Assembly: GCA_944326675.1 (NCBI GenBank)
Contig: CALVET010000065.1
Coordinates: 1-58,961 of the forward strand
From: Candidatus Gastranaerophilales bacterium
Lineage (GTDB): Bacteria; Cyanobacteriota; Vampirovibrionia; Gastranaerophilales; Gastranaerophilaceae
Direction of reading: 5' to 3'
DNA length: 58,961 bases
Translations under genes and position numbers: made by a program
Part shown: piece after piece, positions 40,863-50,608 of the stretch
Layout: the number at the start of each line of letters is the position of its first letter
Position numbering within the stretch: the first letter of the stretch is position 1
Notes under the pieces: model-generated
The model's database searches: none
Told to the model about the DNA's origin: nothing
What the model saw: only the letters and a program-made list of their open reading frames with translations

Positions 40863-42779
40863 TTAGGCGTTTTCTCGTCTTTTTTTGACTTTTTCAATTA
40901 TTTCATCAAATTCTTCAGCGCTAATTGTTTCGTGTTCTAATAATGACATAGCTAATTCATTTAAAATATCTCTATTTTCAGTTAGTATATTTTTTGCAAG
41001 AAGATATTTTTCATCAATTATTTTTTTAACTTCAGTGTCAAGTTCATAAGCAACTTGCTCGGAGTAGTCTTTTGTTTGACCAAAATCACGCCCCATGAAA
41101 ACATGTTCTTGAGGTTCACCGTATGTCATACTTCCCATTTTATCTGACATACCCCATTGACTAACCATTTTTCTTGCTATTTTTGTTGCTCTTTGCATAT
41201 CATTAGATGCGCCTGTTGAAACATTGTCTCCATATACAAGTTCTTCTGCTACTCTTCCGCCTAAAAGGTCTGTGATGTGTGCAAGGAGCTTTCTTTTTGT
41301 TTGATGTTTAGAGTCATCTTTTGGAGTGTACCAAGTTAAACCTAGGGCTCTGCCTCTGGGAATGATGGATATTTTTTGCACTTCTTCGCAATCTTCAAGA
41401 AGTTTTAAAATAACCGCATGTCCGGCTTCGTGGTAACTCGTTCTTTCTTTGTCTTCTTGAGTTAATACGGTTGATTTCTTTTCGATACCTGCAATAACTC
41501 TGTCGATAGATTTATCTATATCATCCATTGTGATAACTTCGCCGTCATTTCTTGCTGCAAGCAGCGCTGCTTCATTTAAAAGATTTTTTAAATCTGCTCC
41601 TGTAAACCCTGGAACTCTTTTTGCAAGCGCTTTTAAATCTACATCGGGCGCAAGTTTTTTATTTTTGGCGTGAACTTTAAGGATTTCTTCTCTGCCTTTT
41701 ACGTCGGGTTCGTTGACGTAGATTTGTCTGTCAAATCTTCCGGGTCTAAGTAGAGCACTATCTAAAATATCAGGTCTGTTTGTTGCTGCGATTACAATGA
41801 TATTTGTATTTTCATCAAAACCATCCATTTCAACAAGTAATTGGTTTAGTGTTTGTTCGCGTTCATCGTGTCCGCCGCCCATGCCTGCACCTCTTTGACG
41901 TCCGACAGCATCAATTTCATCGATAAATATCATGCAAGGTTGATGTTTTTTTTCTTTTTTTAAAAGGTCACGAACTCTGCTTGCGCCGACACCGACAAAC
42001 ATTTCAACGAAGTCTGAACCTGATATTGAAAAGAAAGGTACACCTGCTTCGCCTGCAACTGCTTTTGCCATCAAGGTTTTACCTTTACCCGGGGCGCCTA
42101 CTAAAAGTACTCCTTTTGGGATTTTAGCACCTAATTTTGTGTATTTTTCACTATTTTTAAGAAAATCTACAATTTCTTCCAGTTCTTGACGTTCTTCATC
42201 TATACCTGCAACGTCTTTAAATGTAATTTTTACTTTGTCATCAGCTAATAATTTAGCTTTTGATTTTCCAAAGTTAAGTGCTGATGAACCAGTTTGTTGA
42301 ATACCTTTTAAGATTAAGATAATCATAATTGCAACAAATACTATAGGAATGATTACTGTTCCTATGATACTCATCCATGAACCGTCTTGGGGTTTTTGGA
42401 TGTTAATTTCAACATTTGAATCTTTTAATACGTCATACAAATCTTCATCATTTGAAGGTATCTCAACCCTATATTGCGTTTTTGGATTTTTGGATTGAAT
42501 TTTGTTGATATTTAGCGGATTTGTTGTTTTTATTTGTTTATTATTTTCTGTTTCAGTTGTTTGTGCTTTTTTATTTTCTGCTGATTCTTTAGGTGTAGCA
42601 AGTAATGTATCTTTTGATATAACTACACTTTCAATAGAGCCCATTTGGACTTTATTTAAAAATTGTGTATATGATATCTCGCTTGTTGAGGTTTGGGGAC
42701 CTTCAAAAGCTATTGAAAGAAGGGCTATCAAAATAATAGCAACTATTACGATGATGCCGGTTGATTGATTTTTATTCAT
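40863..42779 (-). CDS. ftsH: ATP-dependent zinc metalloprotease FtsH
   Basis: Membrane-bound AAA protease that degrades damaged and regulatory proteins. The N-terminus has a TM helix ([17 protein letters not shown]), a periplasmic domain of about 110 residues with a Lys/Asn/Thr-rich insert, and a second TM. The AAA domain has Walker [19 protein letters not shown], Walker [16 protein letters not shown], the pore loop [10 protein letters not shown] and the second region of homology. The protease part has HEAGHAVI. The length of 638 residues is normal. Walker A reads GAPGKGKT where most FtsH proteins have GPPGTGKT; the GxxxxGKT core is kept. Confidence 0.97.
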   Translation of the reverse strand: MNKNQSTGIIVIVAIILIALLSIAFEGPQTSTSEISYTQFLNKVQMGSIESVVISKDTLLATPKESAENKKAQTTETENNKQIKTTNPLNINKIQSKNPKTQYRVEIPSNDEDLYDVLKDSNVEINIQKPQDGSWMSIIGTVIIPIVFVAIMIILILKGIQQTGSSALNFGKSKAKLLADDKVKITFKDVAGIDEERQELEEIVDFLKNSEKYTKLGAKIPKGVLLVGAPGKGKTLMAKAVAGEAGVPFFSISGSDFVEMFVGVGASRVRDLLKKEKKHQPCMIFIDEIDAVGRQRGAGMGGGHDEREQTLNQLLVEMDGFDENTNIIVIAATNRPDILDSALLRPGRFDRQIYVNEPDVKGREEILKVHAKNKKLAPDVDLKALAKRVPGFTGADLKNLLNEAALLAARNDGEVITMDDIDKSIDRVIAGIEKKSTVLTQEDKERTSYHEAGHAVILKLLEDCEEVQKISIIPRGRALGLTWYTPKDDSKHQTKRKLLAHITDLLGGRVAEELVYGDNVSTGASNDMQRATKIARKMVSQWGMSDKMGSMTYGEPQEHVFMGRDFGQTKDYSEQVAYELDTEVKKIIDEKYLLAKNILTENRDILNELAMSLLEHETISAEEFDEIIEKVKKRRENA

Positions 42780-42852
42780 AGGCTCCTCTTGAAAAACTAT
42801 TATATTGATATTATAACAAAAGAAATATAAAATGTTAAATATATAACTGAGG

Positions 42853-42858
42853 TATAAT
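42853..42858 (+). promoter_or_regulatory. -10 box six bases before folK
   Basis: TATAAT at 42853-42858, ending six bases before the folK ATG at 42865. No Shine-Dalgarno lies between and no convincing -35 box is seen. The layout predicts a leaderless folK transcript. Confidence 0.5.
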
Positions 42859-42864
42859 TATTAA

Positions 42865-43368
42865 ATGGCACGAGTTTTTTTATCTATTGGTTCAAATTTG
42901 AATGATAGAGCGGCAAATATACAAAATGCGGTAGGTTTGCTCGGTATGAGTGATAAAATAAAAATTGTAAAGACCTCTTCTTTTTATGAAACAGAGCCTT
43001 GGGGAAATAAAAACCAAAATTGGTTTGTTAATGCTGCAATTGCTCTGGATACCGATTATTCACCTATGGAGCTATTGGAATATTGTAAAACAATCGAGCA
43101 AAAGCTTGGCAGGGTAAAAACCGAAAAATGGGGTCAAAGGGTAATTGATATAGATATTTTAATGTATGATGATAAAATAATTTCAAATGGCGATATTTTA
43201 ACCATACCTCATCCTTTTATGCATGAAAGAGCCTTTGTTCTTGTTCCTATGCTGGAAGTTAAGTCTGATTTGGTTCATCCTGTTTTTAATAAAACAATTT
43301 CAGATTTATATGATGAACTGCAAAATCCTGAGGATGTTTTTTTGTATGGAACAGTGCTGCCAAAATAA
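42865..43368 (+). CDS. folK: 6-hydroxymethyl-7,8-dihydropterin pyrophosphokinase
   Basis: HPPK transfers pyrophosphate from ATP to hydroxymethyl-dihydropterin in folate synthesis. The motifs SIGSNLNDRAANIQNAV, SSFYETEPWGNKNQNWFVN and RVIDIDILMYDD..IPHPFMHERAFVL are diagnostic. The length of 167 residues is normal. No other fol gene is adjacent. It overlaps the next gene by 23 bases. Confidence 0.97.
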   Translation: MARVFLSIGSNLNDRAANIQNAVGLLGMSDKIKIVKTSSFYETEPWGNKNQNWFVNAAIALDTDYSPMELLEYCKTIEQKLGRVKTEKWGQRVIDIDILMYDDKIISNGDILTIPHPFMHERAFVLVPMLEVKSDLVHPVFNKTISDLYDELQNPEDVFLYGTVLPK

Positions 43369-44464
43369 TTTTAAGATTGCTATAGTTGGTCTTGGCCCAA
43401 GCGGTGTATATTGCGCAATAAATATTTTAGAATTGTTCAAAAAGCACAATTTTAATAATTTTAGTTTGGATTTATATGATAAAGGGCAAATATTAAGAAC
43501 AATACTCCCTACGGGTAATGGCAGATGTAATATAACAAATGCATTAGAAGATGTAAGAGATTTTGTTAAAAATTACCCAAGAGGTGAAAAATTTTTATAT
43601 TCAATATTTTATAAACATTCTAACTTTGATAGTATTGATTTTTTTAAATCAATAGGAGTTGATACCTATGTAGAATCTGATATGAGAGTTTTTCCTGTTT
43701 CTCAAAGTGCAAAAGATGTTAGAAATAAATTGCTTAATAAGTTGAATTCTTTTGGGCATATAAGATTGATTAATAAAAAAATTAATTCAAATCTTGAGTT
43801 AAAAAAATATGATAAAATTGTCATTTGCTGCGGTTCTCGGGATACAAAAGATTTAATAGAAAGTTTTTCGCATACTTGTGTTGATTTTAAAAAAGCTCTT
43901 TGTGCCCTGAAAATTGAAAATGCAAATAATTACCCTAAAGGTGTTAGTGTCAAATCTTTGGATGGTGATTTTATATTTACCAATGATGGGGTTTCAGGGC
44001 CTTTGATATTTAAAATTTCATCTTTGAATGCTTATAAAAATTTTCCTTATGAAATAAATATAAAACTTTTTCAACCTAATGATTTGATTGAGTTAACAAA
44101 AAAATTTCCTAAAAAAACAGTTTTAACTTTACTTTCAAATTTTATTCCAAAATCTTTGGCGGTTGTTATTGTCGGAAAAGAAAATAAAAAAGCTGCAGAA
44201 GTATCAAAAGAAAAATTAATTTCTTATTCTGAATTAAAATTAAAGATTTTATCATGTGCTTCGTCAGGCGAAATTGTTAACGCGGGTGGAGTCAGTTTAG
44301 ATGAACTTGATAAAAACTGCAGATCTAAAATTAATCCTAATTTATGGTTTTGCGGTGAAATAATTAATGTTGACGGCTTTTGTGGAGGTTTTAATTTGCA
44401 AAATTGTTGGTCAGGCGCTTATGTGGTTGCAAATGATGTAGTTAGTTCTATAATTAATAAATAA
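43346..44464 (+). CDS. HI0933/YhiN-family FAD flavoprotein
   Basis: A 372-residue FAD-dependent protein of the HI0933 family (BaiN/YhiN-like). The dinucleotide fold begins FKIAIVGLGPSGVYCA, and the family hallmark PTGNGRCNITNA is present, as is the ending INVDGFCGGFNLQNCWSGA. The members' reactions are mostly unknown; some are described as aminoacetone oxidase-like or bile-acid reductases. The start at 43346 gives a short tail before the Rossmann fold; longer frames upstream translate the folK gene out of frame. It overlaps folK and lies 18 bases before lpdA-like. Confidence 0.85.
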   Translation: MEQCCQNNFKIAIVGLGPSGVYCAINILELFKKHNFNNFSLDLYDKGQILRTILPTGNGRCNITNALEDVRDFVKNYPRGEKFLYSIFYKHSNFDSIDFFKSIGVDTYVESDMRVFPVSQSAKDVRNKLLNKLNSFGHIRLINKKINSNLELKKYDKIVICCGSRDTKDLIESFSHTCVDFKKALCALKIENANNYPKGVSVKSLDGDFIFTNDGVSGPLIFKISSLNAYKNFPYEINIKLFQPNDLIELTKKFPKKTVLTLLSNFIPKSLAVVIVGKENKKAAEVSKEKLISYSELKLKILSCASSGEIVNAGGVSLDELDKNCRSKINPNLWFCGEIINVDGFCGGFNLQNCWSGAYVVANDVVSSIINK

Positions 44465-44482
44465 CATTTTGGAGTAGTGATT

Positions 44483-45799
44483 ATGTATGATTTAGCTATA
44501 GTTGGTTTAGGTCCTGCAGGTTTAGAAGCGTGTGAAATTGCAATAAAAAACAATCTAAAGGTTATTGCCTTTGAACAGGCTGAATTAGGAGGCACCTGTT
44601 TAAATCAGGGTTGTATTCCTACAAAGGCTATTATGCATTGCGCAAATTTAATAAAAGAATTAAAAGATGCAGATAAACTCGGAATTCAGTTATTTTCCGC
44701 TCCAAATTTCAGCTGGCATAAAATCCTTGAGAGAAAAACAGAAATTGTTTCTAAGTTTAATAAAGTTCTTGAGCCTTCCTTAAAGAGAAATATTACTTTG
44801 ATTAAAGCTCATGCGGAGATTTGTGTTATTGATAATGAAATTCAAATTTCTGCTGATGATAATTATTATCAGGCTAAAAATATTATTATTGCATCCGGCT
44901 CAAAACCTGTTGAATTAAAGGGCTTGGAATTTGACCATGAATTTATTTTGAGTTCAGATGATATTTACAATATATCAAAATTACCCAAGTCTATTGCTAT
45001 TGTTGGTTCGGGCGCAATCGGTCTTGAATGGGCAATGATTTTTTCTATGCTCGGCGTAAATGTAAAGCTTATTGAAAAGGCGTCTGTAATTGCTCCTTTG
45101 TGCGACATTGATGTACAAAAAAGAATTGAGAGAATATTAAAATCAAATAATATTGAATTTTATAAAGATGATTTTATAACTGAGACTAAAAATAATACAG
45201 TCACGCTTAATTCTTCAAAAACCTTTGATGTGGATTTGATACTTTCTTGTGTCGGAAGAAGACCTGTGATACCGGAAATTTTAATTTCAGGCTGCAAGGA
45301 AAATTTTAAACTCAAAATATATGAAGATTTTTCAACTGATTTTGACAATCTTTACGTTATCGGCGATGCAAATTCAGAAATAATGCTTGCCCATGCAGGA
45401 AGTTATCAGGCAAAATGTGTTATGAAAAAAATATTATTTAATAAACCCGTTATTAAAAAACCTGTGCCATCTGTTATATACACTCTTCCTGAGGTTGCTT
45501 CTGTGGGTTTAAGAGAACAGGATATTAAAAATAAAGATGAATATATAATAAAGAAAACATTAATAACTTCTATTGCAAAGTCATGGTGTGATAATGCTGC
45601 TGACGGCTTAGTTAAGGTTATTATAAAGGATAATTTAATTCAAGGTGCACACGTGGTTTCTAAGGATGCAGACTTATTAATTTCTATGTTCAACATTTTA
45701 ATAGACAGAAAAATTCCAATTGATGAAATTGATGATATTATTTTTCCGCATCCGAGTTTTGCTGAAATTGTAAGCGAGGTGTTAAAAAATGGCAGATAG
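44483..45799 (+). CDS. lpdA: Dihydrolipoamide dehydrogenase (E3)
   Basis: A 438-residue pyridine nucleotide-disulfide oxidoreductase: FAD motif AIVGLGPAGLEACEIAI, redox-active pair GGTCLNQGCIPTKA, NAD-binding IAIVGSGAIGLEWAMIF, second FAD motif NLYVIGDAN, and a C-terminal HPSFAEIV with the catalytic His-Glu pair. It reoxidises dihydrolipoyl groups in 2-oxoacid dehydrogenases or the glycine cleavage system, but none of the lipoyl-bearing partners is in the window. ATG at 44483 follows GGAG; an upstream GTG at 44477 is rejected. It overlaps lipA by 11 bases. Confidence 0.88.
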   Translation: MYDLAIVGLGPAGLEACEIAIKNNLKVIAFEQAELGGTCLNQGCIPTKAIMHCANLIKELKDADKLGIQLFSAPNFSWHKILERKTEIVSKFNKVLEPSLKRNITLIKAHAEICVIDNEIQISADDNYYQAKNIIIASGSKPVELKGLEFDHEFILSSDDIYNISKLPKSIAIVGSGAIGLEWAMIFSMLGVNVKLIEKASVIAPLCDIDVQKRIERILKSNNIEFYKDDFITETKNNTVTLNSSKTFDVDLILSCVGRRPVIPEILISGCKENFKLKIYEDFSTDFDNLYVIGDANSEIMLAHAGSYQAKCVMKKILFNKPVIKKPVPSVIYTLPEVASVGLREQDIKNKDEYIIKKTLITSIAKSWCDNAADGLVKVIIKDNLIQGAHVVSKDADLLISMFNILIDRKIPIDEIDDIIFPHPSFAEIVSEVLKNGR

Positions 45800-46667
45800 G
45801 CTTCGTTTACCAAATTATTTAAAAACACAAATTGCTTCTTTGGATAACAAAGAATTTAAAGCTGTTAAAAAGATTATCTCAAAAAATAACCTTCATACAG
45901 TTTGCGATGGTGCAAGGTGTCCTAATAAATGTGAATGTTATTCATCCAGAACGGCAACTTTTCTGATTTTAGGGGATACATGCACCAGAAATTGCGCATT
46001 TTGTAATATTTCACAAAAAACCCCTCTTTCTACGGATGAAAATGAGCCCCATAATGTTGCTGTTGCGGTAAAAGAACTTAATCTCAAATATTGTGTTATA
46101 ACCTCTGTTACAAGAGATGATTTAAAAGAAAATAATGACTACGGTTCAATTCACTATGAAAAAACAATTAAGGAAGTAAGGAGTTTAAATCCTGATGTTA
46201 AAATTGAGGTGTTGATACCTGATTTTAAGGGTAATCATATTGCTCTTGATAGAGTAATTAGTCAAAAACCGGATGTATTTAATCACAATATCGAAACAAT
46301 AAAACGTTTATATCCGATTGCTCGTCAAATGGCTGATTATGAGTGTACGCTTGATGTTTTAAAATATGCAAAGCAAAAAGGAATGATTACAAAATCAGGT
46401 TTCATGCTTGGACTTGGCGAATTTGAGGATGAAATTAAAGAGCTTCTTGTTCACCTTAATAATGTTGGTTTGGATATTGTGACTATAGGTCAATATATAC
46501 AACCATCAAAAAGGCATTTAGAAGTTAAAAAATATTATACGCTAGATGAATATAATAAAATTGAGGAATTTATAAAAAAATATACTAAAATTCTACCCAT
46601 TGTTGCGCCTTTGGCAAGAAGTTCTTATAAAGCCTATGAAGCATACAATAAAATAATCGATAGTTAG
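45789..46667 (+). CDS. lipA: Lipoyl synthase
   Basis: LipA inserts two sulfurs into octanoyl groups on lipoyl domains, using two [4Fe-4S] clusters. The auxiliary-cluster cysteines lie in CDGARCPNKCEC, and the radical-SAM cluster in DTCTRNCAFCNI (CxxxCxxC). The sequence FNHNIETIKRLYPIAR and GLGEFEDEI is family-typical. The length of 292 residues is normal. Its tight overlap with the E3 gene points to a shared lipoate function. Convergent with the MerR-like regulator. Confidence 0.96.
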   Translation: MADRLRLPNYLKTQIASLDNKEFKAVKKIISKNNLHTVCDGARCPNKCECYSSRTATFLILGDTCTRNCAFCNISQKTPLSTDENEPHNVAVAVKELNLKYCVITSVTRDDLKENNDYGSIHYEKTIKEVRSLNPDVKIEVLIPDFKGNHIALDRVISQKPDVFNHNIETIKRLYPIARQMADYECTLDVLKYAKQKGMITKSGFMLGLGEFEDEIKELLVHLNNVGLDIVTIGQYIQPSKRHLEVKKYYTLDEYNKIEEFIKKYTKILPIVAPLARSSYKAYEAYNKIIDS

Positions 46668-47065
46668 CTTTGTTTGTTTTTGGCTTTTCTTCCTCTGTTT
46701 GAGGATTTTTCTACGTTATTTTCTTGCATAGCTTCATTTATTTTGGCAAGTTTAGCAACTTTATTGATGTATTTAAGATAGTCTTTAGGTTCAATTTTAT
46801 TTTCTTCTAATATTGCAAGGATAATTTTAACACCTGAAAGGTTTAGAGCTAAATTTCTTGTTAAAAATACAACAAGCTTTGCCTTTTCCAAGTCGTCAAT
46901 ACTGTAATTTCTGCGATTTTTATCGCTTCTGTTCGGTGATAAAATGCCCTCTTTATCATATATTCTTAATGTTCTTTGGTGAACATTAAGAGATTGAGCC
47001 ACTGAACTTATGGGCAAAATTGCTAATTTTGTGTCGATTGATTCCGTTTTTGTTTTTTTTTGCAT
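46664..47065 (-). CDS. MerR-family regulator, HspR-like
   Basis: A 133-residue DNA-binding protein. The winged-helix domain reads ISSVAQSLNVHQRTLRIYDKEGIL, with the RRNYSIDDLEKAKLVVFLTRN wing, and NLSGVKIILAILEENK, closely matching HspR repressors of chaperone operons. The C-terminal 40 residues are Lys/Asn-rich, ending in a basic RGRKAKNKQS. No dnaK, clpB or hsp20 gene is nearby. It follows rimO by 35 bases on the same strand. Lacks the effector-binding cysteines of metal-responsive MerR proteins. Confidence 0.78.
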   Translation of the reverse strand: MQKKTKTESIDTKLAILPISSVAQSLNVHQRTLRIYDKEGILSPNRSDKNRRNYSIDDLEKAKLVVFLTRNLALNLSGVKIILAILEENKIEPKDYLKYINKVAKLAKINEAMQENNVEKSSNRGRKAKNKQS

Positions 47066-47100
47066 AACTGCTCTCGATTATCTAATATCTTATACTAATA

Positions 47101-48405
47101 TTATACCACACCGTATAGGTCGTAGCATGTTGCTTTTGTGATTTTGACGTTCACAATATCACCCGGTGTTAAGTATTCTTTTGATTTGATATATACAAGA
47201 CCGTCTACTTCGGGTGCGTCTTTATAACTTCTTGCTATTATCGTACCATCACTGTGGAGTTCTTCTATTATACACGGAATTGTTTTTTTTATGAAGCCCT
47301 TATTTATATTTAATGAAATTTCTTTTTGAATTTTCATTAATTCTCTTTTTCTTTTATTTTTGATTGCCGCTTTAACTTGCGGTTTTAGAGAATATGCGTA
47401 TGTGTTTTTTTCTCTTGAATAAGCAAAAACACCCACTTTGTCGAATTTTATTTTTTTTACAAAATTGCAAAGATGTTGAAATTCTTCATCTGTTTCTTGG
47501 GGATAGCCTACGATAAAACTTGTTCTTAAAGAAACATTTTTAATTTTTTTCCTTATTTTTGCAATAAATTTTTCATAGTCGATCACAGGGCGTTTCATTC
47601 TTTTTAAAACATCGGGGTGTGAATGTTGAAGGGGTATATCGATATATTTAACTACTTTATCCAGATTTGCCATTGCATTAATTAATTCGTCGTTAAAATT
47701 GGTAGGATATGCGTACATAACTCTAATCCAATTGAGATTTTCAATTTTATTTAATTCCTCAAGAAGTTTTGCAAGCATCGGTTTTTTGTATATATCAAGT
47801 CCATAGCTTGTTGTATCTTGAGCGATTAAAATAATTTCCGATACACCTTTTTGTGCAAGTTCTTGTGCTTCTTTTACTATGTTTTCTATTGTTCTTGATT
47901 TATACCCGCCCCTTAATTGTGGTATGACACAATAGCCGCAATTGTAGTAACAGCCTTCGGCAATTTTCAGATAGCTCGATGAACCTACTGTTATTTGTTC
48001 TCTTTTAATATCTTCTCTATAACAATAGTTCGGTTTTTCGGATATATTTATATATTTTTTATTTTCAATTGCTTCAATGATTTTGTCGTAGTCGCTAACG
48101 CCGATAAAGTTTGTTATCTCGGGAAGCAGTTTAACTAATTCTTCTTTATATTTTTGAACAAGACAGCCTGTTAAAATTATTCTTTTGTTTTTGGCTATCA
48201 TGTCCATTATTGCTTTAATACTTTCTTTTTCGGCATCATGGATAAATGAACAAGTGTTTATAATGACTGTTTTTATGCTTTCATTATCGGGATCAAGGCT
48301 GTATTTGTAGCCATTTTTGACTAACAAACCCAGCATTAATTCCATATCTACAAGATTTTTAGCGCAACCGAATTGCAGTATTCCTATTGTTTCTTTATTT
48401 TTCAT
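47101..48405 (-). CDS. rimO: Ribosomal protein S12 methylthiotransferase
   Basis: RimO adds a methylthio group to S12 Asp88. The 434-residue protein has the N-terminal UPF0004 domain (LQFGCAKNLVDMELML, NTCSFIHDAEKESI), the radical-SAM motif AEGCYYNCGYCVIPQLRGGY and a C-terminal TRAM domain. The GCAKNLVD start, in place of the MiaB start GCQMN, separates it from the tRNA enzyme. It overlaps the upstream membrane protein gene by 11 bases. Confidence 0.95.
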   Translation of the reverse strand: MKNKETIGILQFGCAKNLVDMELMLGLLVKNGYKYSLDPDNESIKTVIINTCSFIHDAEKESIKAIMDMIAKNKRIILTGCLVQKYKEELVKLLPEITNFIGVSDYDKIIEAIENKKYINISEKPNYCYREDIKREQITVGSSSYLKIAEGCYYNCGYCVIPQLRGGYKSRTIENIVKEAQELAQKGVSEIILIAQDTTSYGLDIYKKPMLAKLLEELNKIENLNWIRVMYAYPTNFNDELINAMANLDKVVKYIDIPLQHSHPDVLKRMKRPVIDYEKFIAKIRKKIKNVSLRTSFIVGYPQETDEEFQHLCNFVKKIKFDKVGVFAYSREKNTYAYSLKPQVKAAIKNKRKRELMKIQKEISLNINKGFIKKTIPCIIEELHSDGTIIARSYKDAPEVDGLVYIKSKEYLTPGDIVNVKITKATCYDLYGVV

Positions 48406-49972
48406 TTTTCTTAAAAATCAAAACCTTATAATTATCTTCAATAATTGCTATTCTTGTATAATTATCCATAACATATACGCAAAAATCAACTCCGTAATTA
48501 TGGCAAATTGGTGCTTTGCCGTATTCTAGCGTATTTCTCGGGAAAAATATTATATATTCGGTTTTATTTTGTTTTAATTTTTCAATAAATGCTCTGTCTT
48601 TAAAAGTTTCAAAGTCAAGTGGTGTAAAAGTTGAATTATAAAAACCCCATGGTTTTTTATGAATAAAATTAAAAATTTGTCCTTCAGGAAGAACTATGAA
48701 GCTTTCATCTTTTTTTATGTTTTTGTTTATAAAGTCATTAGTTTTATCAAATATATTTTTAAATTCTTTTGTCAGATAAATATTGTTTGTTTTTGTTTTG
48801 TATTTTGGGTGTAATTTGTAATAGACTGCATTTGAAATATTTTGAGTAATTAAAAGGATGGTTATAATTGATATTAGGAATTTTTTTGAAATAAAGTAAG
48901 AACATAATATAAAATAACTAAATAATACATATATAAAGCCAAAATTCCCGTATCCTAAATAGCTTGTGTTAAAAATTGCTTTTGATGACATTACTATTGA
49001 AAAATAAACTAAAATTATGTCGTTTGAGTTTAATTTTTTGTAGTTTAGAATTGCAATAGCTACCAAAAAAACCGCTCCCAGACAAAAGAAATGCCCGTCT
49101 TGGTTAAATAAAAGAAATATTATCGTTATAAAACCGAAAGCAGATATTTTGAGATTTTTTTTGAATAAAAAATAACTGATTACGATTGCCAGAATGAAAA
49201 TTATTGTTTCTTCTATGCATTGAATAAAATATTGCTTTGAAAAAAACACTCCTGTCAACTTATAAAGATGTCTTATTGCCTGAGTATTTGACATTATTTT
49301 AAGGTAGTTTAAATTATTCAATATATCATTTGTTGAAATTTTGTTTATTATTATGTAAAAAAGGTTAAATATGGGAAAAATAAAGATATAGAGTATATTT
49401 TTTGTAAAATTTATTTTTTTAATTATTAAATAAAAAATAAGCCCTATGGAAAGTAAAATAAATAATTCAACTCTATTTACAAATACTAAACCTAAAAATA
49501 AAAAAACCAGATTTAATTTATTTTTAATTAAAAAATAAAATGCATATGTTATAGCAAAAACTGCCCATAGCATTGCAAAAGAATACGGGACAACAAAAGA
49601 AAAAATAGAATTTGAAAATATATTTATACTAATAAAAAATAATGTAAAAATAAGCGCATAGGTTTTTTTGGTGTAATTTATTGCAATCAGATAAAACCCG
49701 ATTGCAATAAAATATGATAGGATATGAGCTTCAATCAAAAGTGTTTTTATATTCGGGAATATTTTATATAATAATTCGTTTATAAAATAGCCCCAAAAAC
49801 CATATATAAGAAAAATGTCTTTTTGTAAAATTTCTCCTTTCAGCATTTGAAATGGAATGTAGATTTCTCTTGAAAAATCTATGAGCATATTTCCCGTTTT
49901 GCCAAAAAGAAAAATGCTAAAAAGCAAAAACACAATGCTAATTATAATAATATGTGTTTTAATTTTGTTCAT
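48395..49972 (-). CDS. Multi-pass membrane protein, GT-C-like
   Basis: A 525-residue protein with about 11 hydrophobic segments, starting HIIIISIVFLLFSIFLFG, then a periplasmic loop with EIYIPFQML. The last 130 residues are soluble (ESFIVLPEGQIFNFIHKKPW..). The layout suits a polyprenyl-phosphate sugar glycosyltransferase or an O-antigen/lipid modification enzyme, but the acidic motif expected in loop 1 is not clear, so this is only a fold-level guess. No Shine-Dalgarno. Overlaps rimO, so the pair is co-transcribed. Confidence 0.55.
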   Translation of the reverse strand: MNKIKTHIIIISIVFLLFSIFLFGKTGNMLIDFSREIYIPFQMLKGEILQKDIFLIYGFWGYFINELLYKIFPNIKTLLIEAHILSYFIAIGFYLIAINYTKKTYALIFTLFFISINIFSNSIFSFVVPYSFAMLWAVFAITYAFYFLIKNKLNLVFLFLGLVFVNRVELFILLSIGLIFYLIIKKINFTKNILYIFIFPIFNLFYIIINKISTNDILNNLNYLKIMSNTQAIRHLYKLTGVFFSKQYFIQCIEETIIFILAIVISYFLFKKNLKISAFGFITIIFLLFNQDGHFFCLGAVFLVAIAILNYKKLNSNDIILVYFSIVMSSKAIFNTSYLGYGNFGFIYVLFSYFILCSYFISKKFLISIITILLITQNISNAVYYKLHPKYKTKTNNIYLTKEFKNIFDKTNDFINKNIKKDESFIVLPEGQIFNFIHKKPWGFYNSTFTPLDFETFKDRAFIEKLKQNKTEYIIFFPRNTLEYGKAPICHNYGVDFCVYVMDNYTRIAIIEDNYKVLIFKKNEK

Positions 49973-50038
49973 TTAAAATATATAACAAAAAATTTATAAT
50001 TCAGGCAATTTTTTAATAAAAAAATACTTTATTATAAT

Positions 50039-50608
50039 ATGTTTGAAGGATTATATGGTATGTATGGTAATAGAATTTCTGACGTCGGCGGAAGACGAGT
50101 ATTAGGCATGGGCGGCTCTTTGAACGCTTATATTCGAACAGGGAATGCTTATAGCGGTGTTTCTGCACCTAATAGTATTAAACGTTCTGTTCAGAAAAGC
50201 AAGCTAAGAGCAAAAATTGATAAATTCATTTCAATAGGAACAATTTTGGCTGTTGGAGGAGCATTGGTTTATGCGGTTAAAAAAGGTAAACTTAATAAAG
50301 AAACCATAAAAAGCGCTGCTGCCAAGGCAAAAGAATTTTATTCATCTGTAAAATCTGAAAGTACTAAAGAAACTTTTAAAAATGCTTTTAATAACTTTAA
50401 AACAAAAGCAAAAGAAGCTTCTCAAAAAGCAAAAGATGCAGTAAGCGGAGCTGCAAAAAAAGCAAAGAATGGTGCAAAAAAAGCTTCTGAAAATATAAAT
50501 GATATCGCAAAGCGTACGAATTGTTCATCAATGGTCGATGTTGATTATTTTGATGCAGCAGGAAAAAATATAGGAAGCGGTAAAATCTCTGCAAGATTTA
50601 TTGATTAG
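50039..50608 (+). CDS. Lys/Ala-rich protein with one membrane segment, unknown
   Basis: A 189-residue protein: a Gly/Ser-rich N-terminus (LYGMYGNRISDVGGRRVL), one hydrophobic segment (IGTILAVGGALVYAV), then Lys/Ala-rich amphipathic repeats (KAKEFYSSVKSES, FKTKAKEASQKAKDAVSG) like LEA or apolipoprotein helices. TATAAT lies directly before the ATG at 50039; if this is the promoter, transcription would start inside the frame and the second ATG at 50060, after GAAGGA, would be the real start. Function is unknown. Overlaps the convergent LTxxQ gene by 11 bases. Confidence 0.6.
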   Translation: MFEGLYGMYGNRISDVGGRRVLGMGGSLNAYIRTGNAYSGVSAPNSIKRSVQKSKLRAKIDKFISIGTILAVGGALVYAVKKGKLNKETIKSAAAKAKEFYSSVKSESTKETFKNAFNNFKTKAKEASQKAKDAVSGAAKKAKNGAKKASENINDIAKRTNCSSMVDVDYFDAAGKNIGSGKISARFID

